Below, piece after piece: positions 26,906 to 35,494 of a stretch of 64,000 nucleotides of DNA. The notes under the pieces are model-generated. The model was given only the letters and a program-made list of their open reading frames with translations, was not told where the DNA came from and did not search any database. The position numbers and the translations under genes were made by a program. This DNA comes from an uncultured Chthonomonadaceae bacterium (GTDB taxonomy: Bacteria; Armatimonadota; Fimbriimonadia; Fimbriimonadales; Fimbriimonadaceae). The stretch covers positions 11,015-75,014 of the forward strand of contig CAMLDW010000008.1 in the NCBI GenBank assembly GCA_946479035.1, written 5' to 3'. Within the stretch, counting starts at the first letter, position 1. The number at the start of each line of letters is the position of its first letter.

Positions 26906-28467
26906 CGTCCGCGCCGCATGGCGCGGCTGACCGTCTCGGTCTCCGGCATCTTGAGCAGCTTTGCTGCGAAGTAGTACACCCACGCCGCGCAGGTCAGCAC
27001 CAATAGCAGCACGAGCAGAAGTCCGAAGTTGTGGAACCTGCCGGTAAGGGCGGGGGTGAACTGCAGCGCCCCCCAGGCAAAGCCGGAAGCCGCCGCGCCC
27101 GCCACGAACGACTTGGCCGCGGTCGTGCCAATACTGGCCAGGTCGAGCTTGCACACTCCCTTGTCGACCGTCCAGAACATCAGCACGGCCAAGAAGATCG
27201 CCGCGATCGAGGCCGCGATTGGCAGAGCCTGGAACCCGAGCCCTCTCTGCACGAACAGGTAGGAAACGAGCGCGAACACGCCCGTCGTGAGCGTGCCCAT
27301 GATCACCGGCGGCCACGTGCGCTGTACTGAGAAATAGGCCCGCATCAAGGTCGGCTGCACGCACCAAGCCGCCACCCCTATCCCGAACATCCGCAGGGCC
27401 GTCGCCGTGTTCTGGGCGTCCAGCAGCGTGAACTGGCCCCGCATATAGAGCGCGCGCACGATCGGGTCAGGCACGGCCATGAAGAGCAGCGCCACGGGCA
27501 TGGAGAGGAAGATGACCGTCCGCAGCGACCTGTTGAGCTGCTGCCCATAGGCGTCCATCCGGCCCTGGGCGAAGTACTGCGACAGAACGGGGAAGGCGGC
27601 CAGCGCAAGTGCCTGCCCGAACACGCCCAGCGGCGCCTGCATCAGCCGGTTCGCCTGCTCCATCGCCGAAAGGATGCCGGTCGGGTAGTACGAGGCGTAG
27701 GCGCGCAGGATCCACGCGAAGACCCCAGGCAGCGAGAGCCCCAGCACGACCGGCAGCATCAGCTTGAACACCTGCCGCACGCCCTCGTGCTTCAGGTCCC
27801 AGCTAAGACGGAACCGCGCTCCCATCCGGCGCATCACGATCAGAGGCACGACGATGTTGCCCAGGAACGCGCCGACCAGCGCGCCCCAGGACATCCCCAT
27901 CACGCCCGGCACGACGAAGTTGCTGACAACCACCGCGCCGACGATGATGCCGATGTTGTAGATGTTGGGCGCCAGCCCTGGCACCGAGAACACGTGCCGC
28001 GCGTACAGCGTGCCCAGCATGACCCCGCCAATGAAGAACGCGAACTGGGCTGGCACGACGATTCGGCTCATCTGCGCGGCCAGGGAGACCATCTCGATCT
28101 TCGGGGCCAGCACGTGCATCATCGGCTCGGCAAAGACCCACGAGATGCCGATGAACACGAGCACGACGGCCGACATCACCGTCACGACCACGCTGAACAG
28201 GTGCCAGGCATCGTCTTCGCGGTTCGTGTGCAGGTACTCGGTAAACACGGGGATGAACGCCGAGCTCAGCGCCCCGCCGGCGATCAGATAGAACAGCAGG
28301 TCCGGGATCTGGAAGCTGGCGTAATACGCGTCGGTGTAGGCCGTCTGACCGAACTTTGCGGTGATCACCATGTCCCGCACGAAGCCCAGGACGCGGCTCA
28401 GAAACAGGCTCGCGACCATGATCCCGCCCGCGCGGGCGACGTTCGGCACGTTCGGGCTCTCGGACAC
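26902..28467 (-). CDS. murJ: Lipid II flippase MurJ
   Basis: 521 residues and about 14 membrane helices, the MurJ/MVF layout of the MOP superfamily; it moves lipid II across the inner membrane for peptidoglycan synthesis. Visible signatures are ASLFLSRVLGFVRDMVI at the N terminus, YYASFQIPDLLFYLIAGGAL with the conserved helix-2 region, and GVFGQALALAAFPVLSQYFA. The start is a GTG at 28467. CATAAT lies 8 bases ahead of it with no ribosome site. A terminator separates it from the upstream thioredoxin gene. Confidence 0.95.
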   Translation of the reverse strand: MSESPNVPNVARAGGIMVASLFLSRVLGFVRDMVITAKFGQTAYTDAYYASFQIPDLLFYLIAGGALSSAFIPVFTEYLHTNREDDAWHLFSVVVTVMSAVVLVFIGISWVFAEPMMHVLAPKIEMVSLAAQMSRIVVPAQFAFFIGGVMLGTLYARHVFSVPGLAPNIYNIGIIVGAVVVSNFVVPGVMGMSWGALVGAFLGNIVVPLIVMRRMGARFRLSWDLKHEGVRQVFKLMLPVVLGLSLPGVFAWILRAYASYYPTGILSAMEQANRLMQAPLGVFGQALALAAFPVLSQYFAQGRMDAYGQQLNRSLRTVIFLSMPVALLFMAVPDPIVRALYMRGQFTLLDAQNTATALRMFGIGVAAWCVQPTLMRAYFSVQRTWPPVIMGTLTTGVFALVSYLFVQRGLGFQALPIAASIAAIFLAVLMFWTVDKGVCKLDLASIGTTAAKSFVAGAAASGFAWGALQFTPALTGRFHNFGLLLVLLLVLTCAAWVYYFAAKLLKMPETETVSRAMRRGR

Positions 28468-28475
28468 GACGCCCC

Positions 28476-28481
28476 ATTATG
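28476..28481 (-). promoter_or_regulatory. -10 box CATAAT before murJ
   Basis: CATAAT on minus, 8 bases, then the GTG start of murJ, with no Shine-Dalgarno between. It fits the leaderless pattern. Confidence 0.5.
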
Positions 28482-28554
28482 CGGCCTCACAGATTGAAGC
28501 GGCGGCCCCGGCCCTAAGGCCGAGACCGCCGCGCTCCGGGTGGTCGAGGTGCAG

Positions 28555-28582
28555 AAAAAATGGCCAAAAAATGGCTTCGGCC
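28555..28582 (-). terminator. Terminator after the thioredoxin pair
   Basis: Read on minus: GGCCGAAGCCA, six T, GGCCA, six T. GGC/GCC and GGCC/GGCC pairings can form alternative stems, each followed by a T6 run. It lies 15 bases past the thioredoxin stop and before the murJ promoter. Confidence 0.6.
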
Positions 28583-28596
28583 TTAACAAGCCGCCC

Positions 28597-28908
28597 TTAG
28601 AGGTGCTTCTTGATCAGGTCCGCGATCCGCGCCTTGGGGGCAGCACCGACCATGCGGTCGACCTCTTGGCCGCCCTTGAAGACCAGCAGCGCAGGGATGC
28701 TCATGACCCCGTACTTGCCGGCGACGTCCGAGTTGGCGTCCACGTCTACTTTGACTACCTTCGCCTTGCCCTCGAGCTCCCGCGCCAGCTCGTTCACAGC
28801 CGGCTCGATCATGTGGCACGGGCCGCACCACTCGGCGGAGAAGTCCACAAGGACCGGCACCGGGGAGTCGAGCACCTCCTTCTGGAAGTCGATGGTCGTC
28901 GCGTTCAT
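28597..28908 (-). CDS. Thioredoxin (second of a tandem pair)
   Basis: 103 residues with the full thioredoxin fold and the active site WCGPC (C28, C31) in VLVDFSAEWCGPC. The cis-proline loop is MSIPALLVFKGG. No signal peptide, so it acts in the cytoplasm as a protein disulfide reductant, fed by TrxB (a trxB gene lies at 44991-45917). It is very like the gene next to it (YGVMSIPALLVFKGGQEVDR is shared exactly), so the two are a tandem duplication. The longer frame to 28953 is not needed: the ATG at 28908 begins the fold. Confidence 0.93.
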   Translation of the reverse strand: MNATTIDFQKEVLDSPVPVLVDFSAEWCGPCHMIEPAVNELARELEGKAKVVKVDVDANSDVAGKYGVMSIPALLVFKGGQEVDRMVGAAPKARIADLIKKHL

Positions 28909-28966
28909 GCCCTTATAAGTCTCGCCCGTGGGGAAAGGTTCACGGGGGCCCAAGACTGGCGGCTCG

Positions 28967-29290
28967 TCAGACGTGCCGCTCGACGAGCGCCTTGATGTGG
29001 TCCTTGGGGCCCGCGCCCACCATGCGGTCGACCTCCTGGCCCCCCTTGAAGACCAGCAGGGCTGGGATGCTCATGACCCCGTACCGGGAGGCTAGGTCAC
29101 CGTCGGTGTCTACGTCGACCTTGAAGACCTTCGCTTTGCCGGCAAGTTCACCGGCAATGGCCTCGACATGGGGGGCTATCGCCATGCAGGGGCCGCACCA
29201 GGTCGCCCAGAAGTCCACCAGGACAGGCACGTCGGACTGGAGCACCTCCTTCTCGAAATCGGCGGTGGACAAGGCGAGATTGGCACCCAT
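28967..29290 (-). CDS. Thioredoxin (first of a tandem pair)
   Basis: 107 residues with WCGPC (C32, C35) in VLVDFWATWCGPC and the cis-proline segment MSIPALLVFKGG. It differs from the downstream copy in the region after the active site (MAIAPHVEAIAGELAGKAKV against MIEPAVNELARELEGKAKVV) and in its C terminus. The 58-base gap between the copies has no terminator that I can see, so they are probably one transcript. It is divergent from the Gly-rich secreted protein. Confidence 0.93.
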   Translation of the reverse strand: MGANLALSTADFEKEVLQSDVPVLVDFWATWCGPCMAIAPHVEAIAGELAGKAKVFKVDVDTDGDLASRYGVMSIPALLVFKGGQEVDRMVGAGPKDHIKALVERHV

Positions 29291-29439
29291 TTTGAGTAGA
29301 ATTCTCCGTAGGTTCGAGCCTAGGCCCGAGCGGGCTCAGGTATACCACAAGGTTGAAATCCGTCCCGGACGGTGTAACCAGTCGGCCTGCGAGGGCCGTC
29401 CGAACTATAGCGAGCAATCATCGCGCGAGGAAACGAGAC

Positions 29440-30228
29440 TTGAAGACTTCTAACGTTTTATTGGCACTGGCTGTGTGCAGCGGCCTGGCGATCCTGGCGG
29501 TCGCGCAAGAGTCCCAGCCGCAGGACCGGCCCAGCAAGCCCGCTGAGACCAAGCTTGTCGGCGTCAACATCCTCGACACCGGGATGTCGATCCTCAGCAG
29601 GTTCGGCTCTCCTGACCAGATCCAGGCGCTGACGGTCGGCTCAGGTGGCGTCGGTCCTGGCGGCGGCTTTGGCGGCGGTGGTGCTGCCGGTGGCGGCGGC
29701 GCAATGGCCAGCGGTGTGGCCGGAGGAGGCCCCGGATCTTCGGCAGACGCCCGGTGGTACGGCGACCCGTTCGGCTTTCAGACCCCAATCGACCAGCAGC
29801 GAGCTGGCGCTGGCCCTGGCGCAGTAGGGGGCAAGAACCTTCCTGGTGTTGGGGGCCCTGGCGGTGCTGGGGGCGCAGCTGGCGGCAGCAGTACTGCGGA
29901 CGCCAACCGAATCCTCTATACCCGGTGGGTCTACAAGCGCGGCGCGAGCCGGTACGCTTTTGTTCTCGACAAGTTCAACCGCGTCGTGCAGATCGAGGCC
30001 GTCGGACTCGGTGACGCCAGAGTCGGCACCTCCCGAGGCATCCACTTCGGCTCGTCCTTTGCGGACGTCGTCAGGGCCTACAACGTGCCCGACGCCTACG
30101 AGATCAGCGGCGACAGCATCGTCGTCCGCTACCTCGTCCGCGACCACGTCGCCTTCCGGCTCTCGCGGCTCAAAGCGAAAGAGCCGCACAAAGTGACCGG
30201 CATCGTGGTGGCCGCAGGCAAGGCATAA
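29440..30228 (+). CDS. Secreted Gly-rich protein of unknown function
   Basis: 262 residues from a TTG at 29440, which has GAGGA 8 bases ahead. An upstream ATG at 29353 is possible but would add a basic, non-signal stretch. The signal peptide is MKTSNVLLALAVCSGLAILA. Two low-complexity Gly/Ala runs (about residues 70-95 and 130-155) separate short conserved pieces (MSILSRFGSPDQIQALTVGS; RYAFVLDKFNRVVQIEAVGL; HFGSSFADVVRAYNVPDAYE). The repeated F-G-x-S/F pattern around these pieces suggests paired beta segments. It stands directly before dnaG. Function unknown. Confidence 0.7.
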   Translation: MKTSNVLLALAVCSGLAILAVAQESQPQDRPSKPAETKLVGVNILDTGMSILSRFGSPDQIQALTVGSGGVGPGGGFGGGGAAGGGGAMASGVAGGGPGSSADARWYGDPFGFQTPIDQQRAGAGPGAVGGKNLPGVGGPGGAGGAAGGSSTADANRILYTRWVYKRGASRYAFVLDKFNRVVQIEAVGLGDARVGTSRGIHFGSSFADVVRAYNVPDAYEISGDSIVVRYLVRDHVAFRLSRLKAKEPHKVTGIVVAAGKA

Positions 30229-30229
30229 T
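30224..30229 (+). promoter_or_regulatory. -10 box CATAAT before dnaG
   Basis: CATAAT overlaps the stop of the Gly-rich gene, then 6 bases, then the dnaG GTG at 30236. No ribosome site is present. Confidence 0.5.
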
Positions 30230-30235
30230 GGCTCC

Positions 30236-32014
30236 GTGGCCGATGAGAGAGACCTCGTCCGTTCCAGGACCGATATTGTCGATCTCATCGGCCAGCGAGT
30301 CAGGCTAAAGAAGTCAGGAAGGAACTGGACGGGTCTCTGTCCCTTTCACGAGGACAGGAACCCGTCTTTCTCTGTCAGCCCTGAGATCGGGCGCTACAAG
30401 TGCTGGTCGTGCGGCGCCTCCGGCGACGTCTTCACCTGGGTCATGAACACCCAGGGCGTCGAGTTTCGCGACGCCCTGGAGATCCTCGCCAAGGCGGCAG
30501 GGGTCGAGCTGACGCGGGGCCCAAAACAGGACAAGTCCAAGCGACAGGCGATGGCCGACGCGATGGCGGTGGCCCAGGCGTTCTTTCGCGCACAGCTCAA
30601 CGAGTCGCGCACAGCGCTCGAGTACTGCGAACGCCGCAGCCTGACCGAGGAGGTGCGCGACGTGTGGGAGATCGGGTTTGCCCCGGACATTGGCGAGGCG
30701 CTCGCGGCCGAGCTCAAGCGGCGCGGCTTCCGGCTGGCGGACTGCGTCGAGCTCTTCCTGGTCGACGGCAACGAGCAGAACGGGTACGGCGACCGCTTCC
30801 GGGGAAGGCTCATCTTCCCGATCCGCGACGACCAGGGGAACCTCGTGGCCTTCGGCGGGCGCGTGATCGGCGAAGGCATACCGAAGTACATCAATTCCTC
30901 CGACACCCCGCTCTTCAGCAAAGGCAAGACGCTCTACGGCATGTACAGGGCCAAGGAGGCCGTGCGCAAGCTGCGGCAGGCCGTGTTGGTCGAAGGGTAT
31001 CTGGACGTGATCGCCTGCCACAGGGCGGGGGTCACGAACGCGGTCGCGACGCTCGGCACCGCGATGGGCGAGCAGCACGTCAAGAGGCTGGCGCTCTGGA
31101 GCGACGAGGTCGTCGTGCTCTACGACAGCGACGAGGCGGGCCAAAAGGCCGCAGAAAGGGCCACAGAGCTGCTTGCGCAGGGCGGCCTACGCTCGAAGGT
31201 GGCGCTCATGCCGCAGGGGCAAGACCCCGACACGCTCTTGCGCGAGAAGGGCCCGGAGGCGGTCCGGGCGGCGGTCAGCAAAGGCATCGAGCCGATCGAG
31301 TTCCTCCTTCAGCAGATCGGCTCGCGCTACCGCACCGACCAGGAGGAGTACTGGCAGGACGCGACGGCTGCGCTGGCCAACCTCAAAAGCCCGTTGGAGG
31401 TCGAGCGGTACCTAATGCCCCTCGCGGCGCGGTACCCCTTCATGCGCGACCCGGAGCGTGCCGCAAAGGCCCTGCGGCTCATGGTCCGCAAAGCCGCCAA
31501 GAAGCCGGACAGGCAACGGAGCCCCGGCCAAGAGGCCGTGCGGTCGAAGCCGGTCGTCATGCCCCCGCCTTTGGAGGCCGCCACGTTCCGGGCGCTCGCC
31601 GACCCGGACACGCGCAGTCAGGCGTGGGTCGTGTGCCAGGACGAGTCGTTCTTCATCACCGAGTCTGGGCGCAGGCTCTCGCGAGCGGTGACGGCGGCCA
31701 GGGCGCTGGTCGAGCCGAGCTCCCCGGTCCAAGAGTTATTGGAGGCGATCGAGGACGATGCCGACCGGGAGCTCTTCGCGGCCGTGCTCATGCAGGAGGA
31801 CGCCCCGCTCGACCTCAGCAAGATGGAGGACGTAAGAGAAAGGCTGGCGCGCCGGAAGGAGGAGATTGACTTGCGCTCCCGGCCCGGGGAAGAGGAACGG
31901 ACCGACGAGGAGCTTCGCAGCCTGGATTCCCGTCTTAAGGAACTGAAAGGCGCAAAACCGCTGGAAAAACCAGAAGAAAAGGGCCTAGAAACGCAGCCCG
32001 GTCCTTTTGTATAA
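30236..32014 (+). CDS. dnaG: DNA primase
   Basis: 592 residues. DnaG makes RNA primers for replication. The N-terminal CHC2 zinc ribbon is C35, H38, C56, C59 (GLCPFHEDRNPSF, KCWSCGASGDVFTWVM). The RNA-polymerase core has RLIFPIRDDQGNLVAFGGRV, the TOPRIM Glu in LVEGYLDVIACHRAG and the Asp pair in VVVLYDSDEAGQKAA. The C-terminal helicase-binding domain is diverged, as is usual. Start GTG at 30236 after a CATAAT box. The primary sigma factor gene follows 38 bases later, the classic dnaG-rpoD macromolecular synthesis arrangement. Confidence 0.96.
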   Translation: MADERDLVRSRTDIVDLIGQRVRLKKSGRNWTGLCPFHEDRNPSFSVSPEIGRYKCWSCGASGDVFTWVMNTQGVEFRDALEILAKAAGVELTRGPKQDKSKRQAMADAMAVAQAFFRAQLNESRTALEYCERRSLTEEVRDVWEIGFAPDIGEALAAELKRRGFRLADCVELFLVDGNEQNGYGDRFRGRLIFPIRDDQGNLVAFGGRVIGEGIPKYINSSDTPLFSKGKTLYGMYRAKEAVRKLRQAVLVEGYLDVIACHRAGVTNAVATLGTAMGEQHVKRLALWSDEVVVLYDSDEAGQKAAERATELLAQGGLRSKVALMPQGQDPDTLLREKGPEAVRAAVSKGIEPIEFLLQQIGSRYRTDQEEYWQDATAALANLKSPLEVERYLMPLAARYPFMRDPERAAKALRLMVRKAAKKPDRQRSPGQEAVRSKPVVMPPPLEAATFRALADPDTRSQAWVVCQDESFFITESGRRLSRAVTAARALVEPSSPVQELLEAIEDDADRELFAAVLMQEDAPLDLSKMEDVRERLARRKEEIDLRSRPGEEERTDEELRSLDSRLKELKGAKPLEKPEEKGLETQPGPFV

Positions 32015-32052
32015 CGCAGAGCAGTTGCGCCGGCGCGTCGTGGGTAGGTCGG

Positions 32053-32955
32053 ATGCTCGAGCAAGCACATCGTTTGTCAGTGCCGTTGAGGCGGAGACTG
32101 GTCAGAGGGCCCTCTACCGAGCCCTCCCGCACGGACGACCCCCTGCACTCCTGGCTGGCCAAGATCGGCCAGATCCCGCTGCTGACGAGCGAACAGGAGG
32201 TGTGCGCGGCCCAGGCGATGGAGGCAGGGTGCGAGCAGAGCCGCCGGCTCCTGATCGAGGCGAACCTCAGGCTGGTCGTCAGCATCGCAAAGAAGTACGT
32301 GGGACGCGGCATCCCTCTGCACGACCTGATCCAGGAAGGGAACGTCGGCCTGATGCGCGCCACCGACAAGTACGACTGGCGCCGCGGCTGCCGCTTCAGC
32401 ACCTATGCGACCTGGTGGATCCGGCAGTCGGTCATCCGCGCCATCACCGAGCAGTCGCGCACGATCCGCCTGCCGATGCACGTCGCCGAGAGCCTAGTGG
32501 ACGTGCTCAAGGTCACCGCGCACCTGAAGCAGGAGCTCGGGCGCGAGCCGACCTTGGACGAGATCGCGCAAAAGGCAGGAGTGACGCAGAAGAAGCTGTG
32601 CGAGGTGCTGCGCTCGACCCCCGACGCGATCTCGCTCGACACCCCGGTCGGTGACGGCTCGGACGGCACGATCGCGGACATGGTCGCCGACGTCGGGGAC
32701 AATGACGAGTTCGACTGCGTGCTCAAGACGCTCAAGGACTCGTGCGTGCGCGAGGCGGTGCAGAGCCTGCCGGAGCGCGAGCGAAACGTGCTGCTGCTCC
32801 GTTACGGGCTGATGGGCGACGACGCGCGCACGCTGGAAGAGGTCGCCAAAGAGATGGGGCTGACCCGCGAGAGGGTGCGCCAGCTCGAAAAGCGCGCGCT
32901 CACCAAGCTCAAGAGCCCCGAACTGACGCGGCGGCTCCGGGCCTACTGGGACTGA
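32053..32955 (+). CDS. rpoD: Primary-type RNA polymerase sigma-70 factor
   Basis: 300 residues, short because the acidic region 1.1 is lacking. Region 1.2 (DPLHSWLAKIGQIPLLTSEQ), 2.1-2.2 (LRLVVSIAKKYVGRGIPLHD, IQEGNVGLMRATDKYDW), 2.3-2.4 (RFSTYATWWIRQSVIRAI) and 4.2 (TLEEVAKEMGLTRERVRQLE) are intact, so it recognises standard -10 and -35 elements. The position behind dnaG supports a housekeeping role, although group-2 factors look alike. The -10 boxes noted before many genes here fit it. Its last 13 bases overlap the convergent monophosphatase gene. Confidence 0.9.
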   Translation: MLEQAHRLSVPLRRRLVRGPSTEPSRTDDPLHSWLAKIGQIPLLTSEQEVCAAQAMEAGCEQSRRLLIEANLRLVVSIAKKYVGRGIPLHDLIQEGNVGLMRATDKYDWRRGCRFSTYATWWIRQSVIRAITEQSRTIRLPMHVAESLVDVLKVTAHLKQELGREPTLDEIAQKAGVTQKKLCEVLRSTPDAISLDTPVGDGSDGTIADMVADVGDNDEFDCVLKTLKDSCVREAVQSLPERERNVLLLRYGLMGDDARTLEEVAKEMGLTRERVRQLEKRALTKLKSPELTRRLRAYWD

Positions 32956-33722
32956 ACAGCGCCGAACGGCCAGCCGCTATCCGGCGGGAAGAACCCAAAC
33001 GTGCGGCAGCGCACGGGGCGCGTCCAAAGCGCGTCCTCCCAGAGCGAGCCGTCCATCTCCCTGACCTCGGCGCCGACCTCCCGCGCGATCACGACCCCCG
33101 CGGCCGCGTCGTACATCCGCACGCCGTTGGTGAGCAGCGCGCGCATGCCGCCGCGCGCGAAGATCCCGGCCTCGACCACGAACGAGCCGAGGTGGCGCAC
33201 CTTGCCCGGCAGGTCGTTCTTGTTCGCCATCCTGACGTCGCCGAACACGACGAGCTCGTACGGTTCGATCCTTCCGGACTTGACCTTGGGCAGGCGGGAG
33301 CCGTTGAGGTAGGCGCCTTGCCCGTTGATCGCGGTAAAGGTCCAACCCATCTCTGGGATGCAGATCGCGCCGAACTGCACGGCCCCCTCTGCAAAGTAGG
33401 CGGCGGTGACACCCCAGAGCGGCTGGCCAAAAGCGAAGTTGGAAGTGCCGTCGATAGGGTCGAGCAGCCAGAGGCCCTTTTCGTTCGGCGCCTCGTACCC
33501 GAGCTCCTCGCCCCACACGGGCGCGCCCGGGGTCATGGCGGCGATGCGCTCGCGCAAGAGGGTCTCGACTGTGCGATCGGCGTCGGTGACGATGCTGCCG
33601 TCCGGCTTGATCTCCCTTTTCATGCCCGGACGGATATCGAGGGCCTTCTTCGCGCCGTCTCGGCAGGCTTTTTCGATGTCGCCCAAGAGGGCGGCGAAAT
33701 CGGGCACGGCCCAGTATGGCAC
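32943..33722 (-). CDS. Inositol-monophosphatase family phosphatase
   Basis: 259 residues. Mg-dependent phosphatase of the SuhB/IMPase/CysQ superfamily. Metal-binding motifs are visible: the Asp in SIVTDADRTVE, GEELGYE, and LLDPIDGTSNFAFGQP at 87-102, with a C-terminal Asp in MYDAAAGVVIAREVG. It could act on inositol phosphates, 3'-phosphoadenosine phosphate or histidinol phosphate; the sequence does not decide. It starts at a GTG (33722); no clear ribosome site or -10 box is seen close by. It converges on rpoD with a 13-base overlap. Confidence 0.88.
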   Translation of the reverse strand: MPYWAVPDFAALLGDIEKACRDGAKKALDIRPGMKREIKPDGSIVTDADRTVETLLRERIAAMTPGAPVWGEELGYEAPNEKGLWLLDPIDGTSNFAFGQPLWGVTAAYFAEGAVQFGAICIPEMGWTFTAINGQGAYLNGSRLPKVKSGRIEPYELVVFGDVRMANKNDLPGKVRHLGSFVVEAGIFARGGMRALLTNGVRMYDAAAGVVIAREVGAEVREMDGSLWEDALWTRPVRCRTFGFFPPDSGWPFGAVQSQ

Positions 33723-33786
33723 CCGCTCGGCGGGGGTCCTGCTGAGCCTGGTTTGAGCCTAGGATGGGGTATCTTTGTGTGCCCGA

Positions 33787-33861
33787 GCGGGAATAGCTCA
33801 GTGGTAGAGCATCTCGTTGCCAACGAGAGGGTCGCGAGTTCGAATCTCGTTTCCCGCTCCA
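33787..33861 (+). tRNA. tRNA-Gly(GCC)
   Basis: A 75-base cloverleaf with encoded CCA. Acceptor GCGGGAA (33787-33793) pairs with TTCCCGC (33851-33857), discriminator T, CCA at 33859-33861. Anticodon stem TCTCG/CGAGA with loop TTGCCAA, anticodon GCC at 33819-33821. T arm GCGAG-TTCGAAT-CTCGT. It is followed by AGTTTTGTTT, a likely T-rich end. A TATCTT at 33770-33775 could be its -10. Confidence 0.97.
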
Positions 33862-33932
33862 GTTTTGTTTAAGGGTCCTGCGAGCGTAAGTCGTGGTGCG
33901 CCGTCGCCGCTGACGGGGCTGTATTCGACCTG

Positions 33933-34640
33933 CTAGCTCCCGAAGATCGCGTCGGCGGCCATGACGGTGCGCTCGGCGCCGCCGTGGCGGCAAACCAGCT
34001 CGCCGTTCGGGCCGATCCGGAGCGCTTCGGCAAGCTCGCCCGTCGGAAGGCGGTAGCGCTTGCCTGGGGTCGCGTCAAGCTCCATCCAGACCGGTGCGAG
34101 GACGGACCAGTCGTCGGGCTCGGGCAGTTGTGCGATCCGTGCGATGACCTCGTGCGCGAGCGCGCGCGGGTCGAGCTTGGTCCCTCGCTCGATATAGACC
34201 GAGGTCGCCGCGTCCGCGAGCTCTGGTGGAAACGCCGACTGGTTCACGTTCACTCCGACGCCAACGACGGGGACCTTGCCGAGCCTCTGCGATGGCAGCA
34301 GCTCCGTCAAGACGCCGCCGAGCTTCCGCGCGCCGACTACTACGTCGTTCGGCCAGCGCACCTGGGCACTGAGCGCGTCCGCGACCGCAACGGCGATTGC
34401 CATTCCGAGCAGCCACGGCCTTGCGTGCCCAGCGTAGCTTCGAAAAACGAGCGACATCGTGAGCGAGTCGCCCGCCGAGCTGACCCACGTGCGGCCGAAA
34501 CGCCCGCGGCCCCCGGCCTGATGGTCGGCGAACACGACGCCGGGGCAGTCGGGAGCGTCAAGAAGCGAGGCGGCGACGTTCTGCGTGGACGTCACGGTGC
34601 CCTGCTCCAGCCACGGGCCTTCGTCGAGCGGGGATCTCAT
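33933..34640 (-). CDS. birA: Biotin--[acetyl-CoA carboxylase] ligase, enzyme domain only
   Basis: 235 residues: a BPL without the N-terminal HTH repressor domain (class I). It makes biotinyl-AMP and attaches biotin to the carboxylase carrier. The catalytic loop is ADHQAGGRGRFGRTWVSSAG, then VRWPNDVVVGARKLGGVLTE with the conserved KxxGxL, and VPVVGVGVNVNQ. The ATG at 34640 overlaps the nadC stop (ATGA). Longer upstream frames run into nadC and are not needed. Linkage to nadC suggests shared cofactor supply, with no regulatory function in this BirA form. Confidence 0.93.
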   Translation of the reverse strand: MRSPLDEGPWLEQGTVTSTQNVAASLLDAPDCPGVVFADHQAGGRGRFGRTWVSSAGDSLTMSLVFRSYAGHARPWLLGMAIAVAVADALSAQVRWPNDVVVGARKLGGVLTELLPSQRLGKVPVVGVGVNVNQSAFPPELADAATSVYIERGTKLDPRALAHEVIARIAQLPEPDDWSVLAPVWMELDATPGKRYRLPTGELAEALRIGPNGELVCRHGGAERTVMAADAIFGS

Positions 34641-35494
34641 TCGATCTCGAGGTGGAAGGGAAGGGCAGGCGCAGAGTGGGTGAGCGCGCCGACCGAGATC
34701 GTGTGTACGCCCGTCTTTGCGACGCCTTTGACCGTGTCGAGGGTCATGCCGCCGCTGGCCTCGAGCCGGACCTTGTCGCCGCAACCCTTGACCGCGTCCT
34801 TCATCATGAACGGGTCCATATTATCGAGCATGACGATGTCCGCGCCGGAGCGCACGGCTTCCTCGACCTGCTCCAGCGAGGTGCACTCGACTTCGATCAG
34901 CGTCATCTGCCCGGCGATGGAGCGCGCCCTGGCGACGGCGTCGAGGATCGAGCCGGCCGCGCGGATGTGGTTGTCCTTGAGCATGATGCCGTCATAGAGG
35001 CCCATGCGGTGGTTGCGCCCACCGCCGCACCGCACGGCGTACTTTTGCAACGAGCGGAGGTAGGGGATGGTCTTGCGCGTGTCGACGATCTCGACTCCGA
35101 GCCCCGCGACCTTCTCAACGTAGTCCCGCGTCAGCGTGGCGGTGCCGCTGAGCAGCATAAGGAAGTTGAGCGCTGTCCGCTCCCGAGCAAGGAGCTTGTT
35201 GACCTCGCACACCCCTTCTGCCACGCGGTCACCTGCCCGCACCGCGTCGCCGTCGGTCATCAGCGCCTCGGCGGTGCACTCTTCCGGGTCGTCGCCATCC
35301 GGCTGCAGGAGCCCGACCGCGATCCCGATTCCGCACGCGACGCCCTTGGCCTGCGCCTCGATGTACCATTCGGCGGTCGCTCCTGGCTCGAGCGCCGCGC
35401 TGGAGAGGTCGCCCGTGCCGAGGTCCTCGGCGAGCGCGCCGAAGGCGATGTCGAACCACCCTTCTGGCGCAGGGTGGCGCCAGCCCAAGCTCAT
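34637..35494 (-). CDS. nadC: Nicotinate-nucleotide pyrophosphorylase (quinolinate PRTase)
   Basis: 285 residues. NadC converts quinolinate and PRPP to nicotinate mononucleotide in NAD synthesis. Signatures include ALAEDLGTGDLSSAAL at the start, NKLLARERTALNFLMLLSGT, VDTRKTIPYLRSLQKYAVRC, GGGRNHRMGLYDGIMLKDNH and DIVMLDNM with EASGGMTLDTV near the end, all typical for the type-II PRTase barrel. No nadA or nadB is next to it. The ATG at 35494 overlaps the stop of the unknown gene upstream (ATGA), and its stop overlaps birA, so three genes are coupled. Confidence 0.95.
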   Translation of the reverse strand: MSLGWRHPAPEGWFDIAFGALAEDLGTGDLSSAALEPGATAEWYIEAQAKGVACGIGIAVGLLQPDGDDPEECTAEALMTDGDAVRAGDRVAEGVCEVNKLLARERTALNFLMLLSGTATLTRDYVEKVAGLGVEIVDTRKTIPYLRSLQKYAVRCGGGRNHRMGLYDGIMLKDNHIRAAGSILDAVARARSIAGQMTLIEVECTSLEQVEEAVRSGADIVMLDNMDPFMMKDAVKGCGDKVRLEASGGMTLDTVKGVAKTGVHTISVGALTHSAPALPFHLEIE

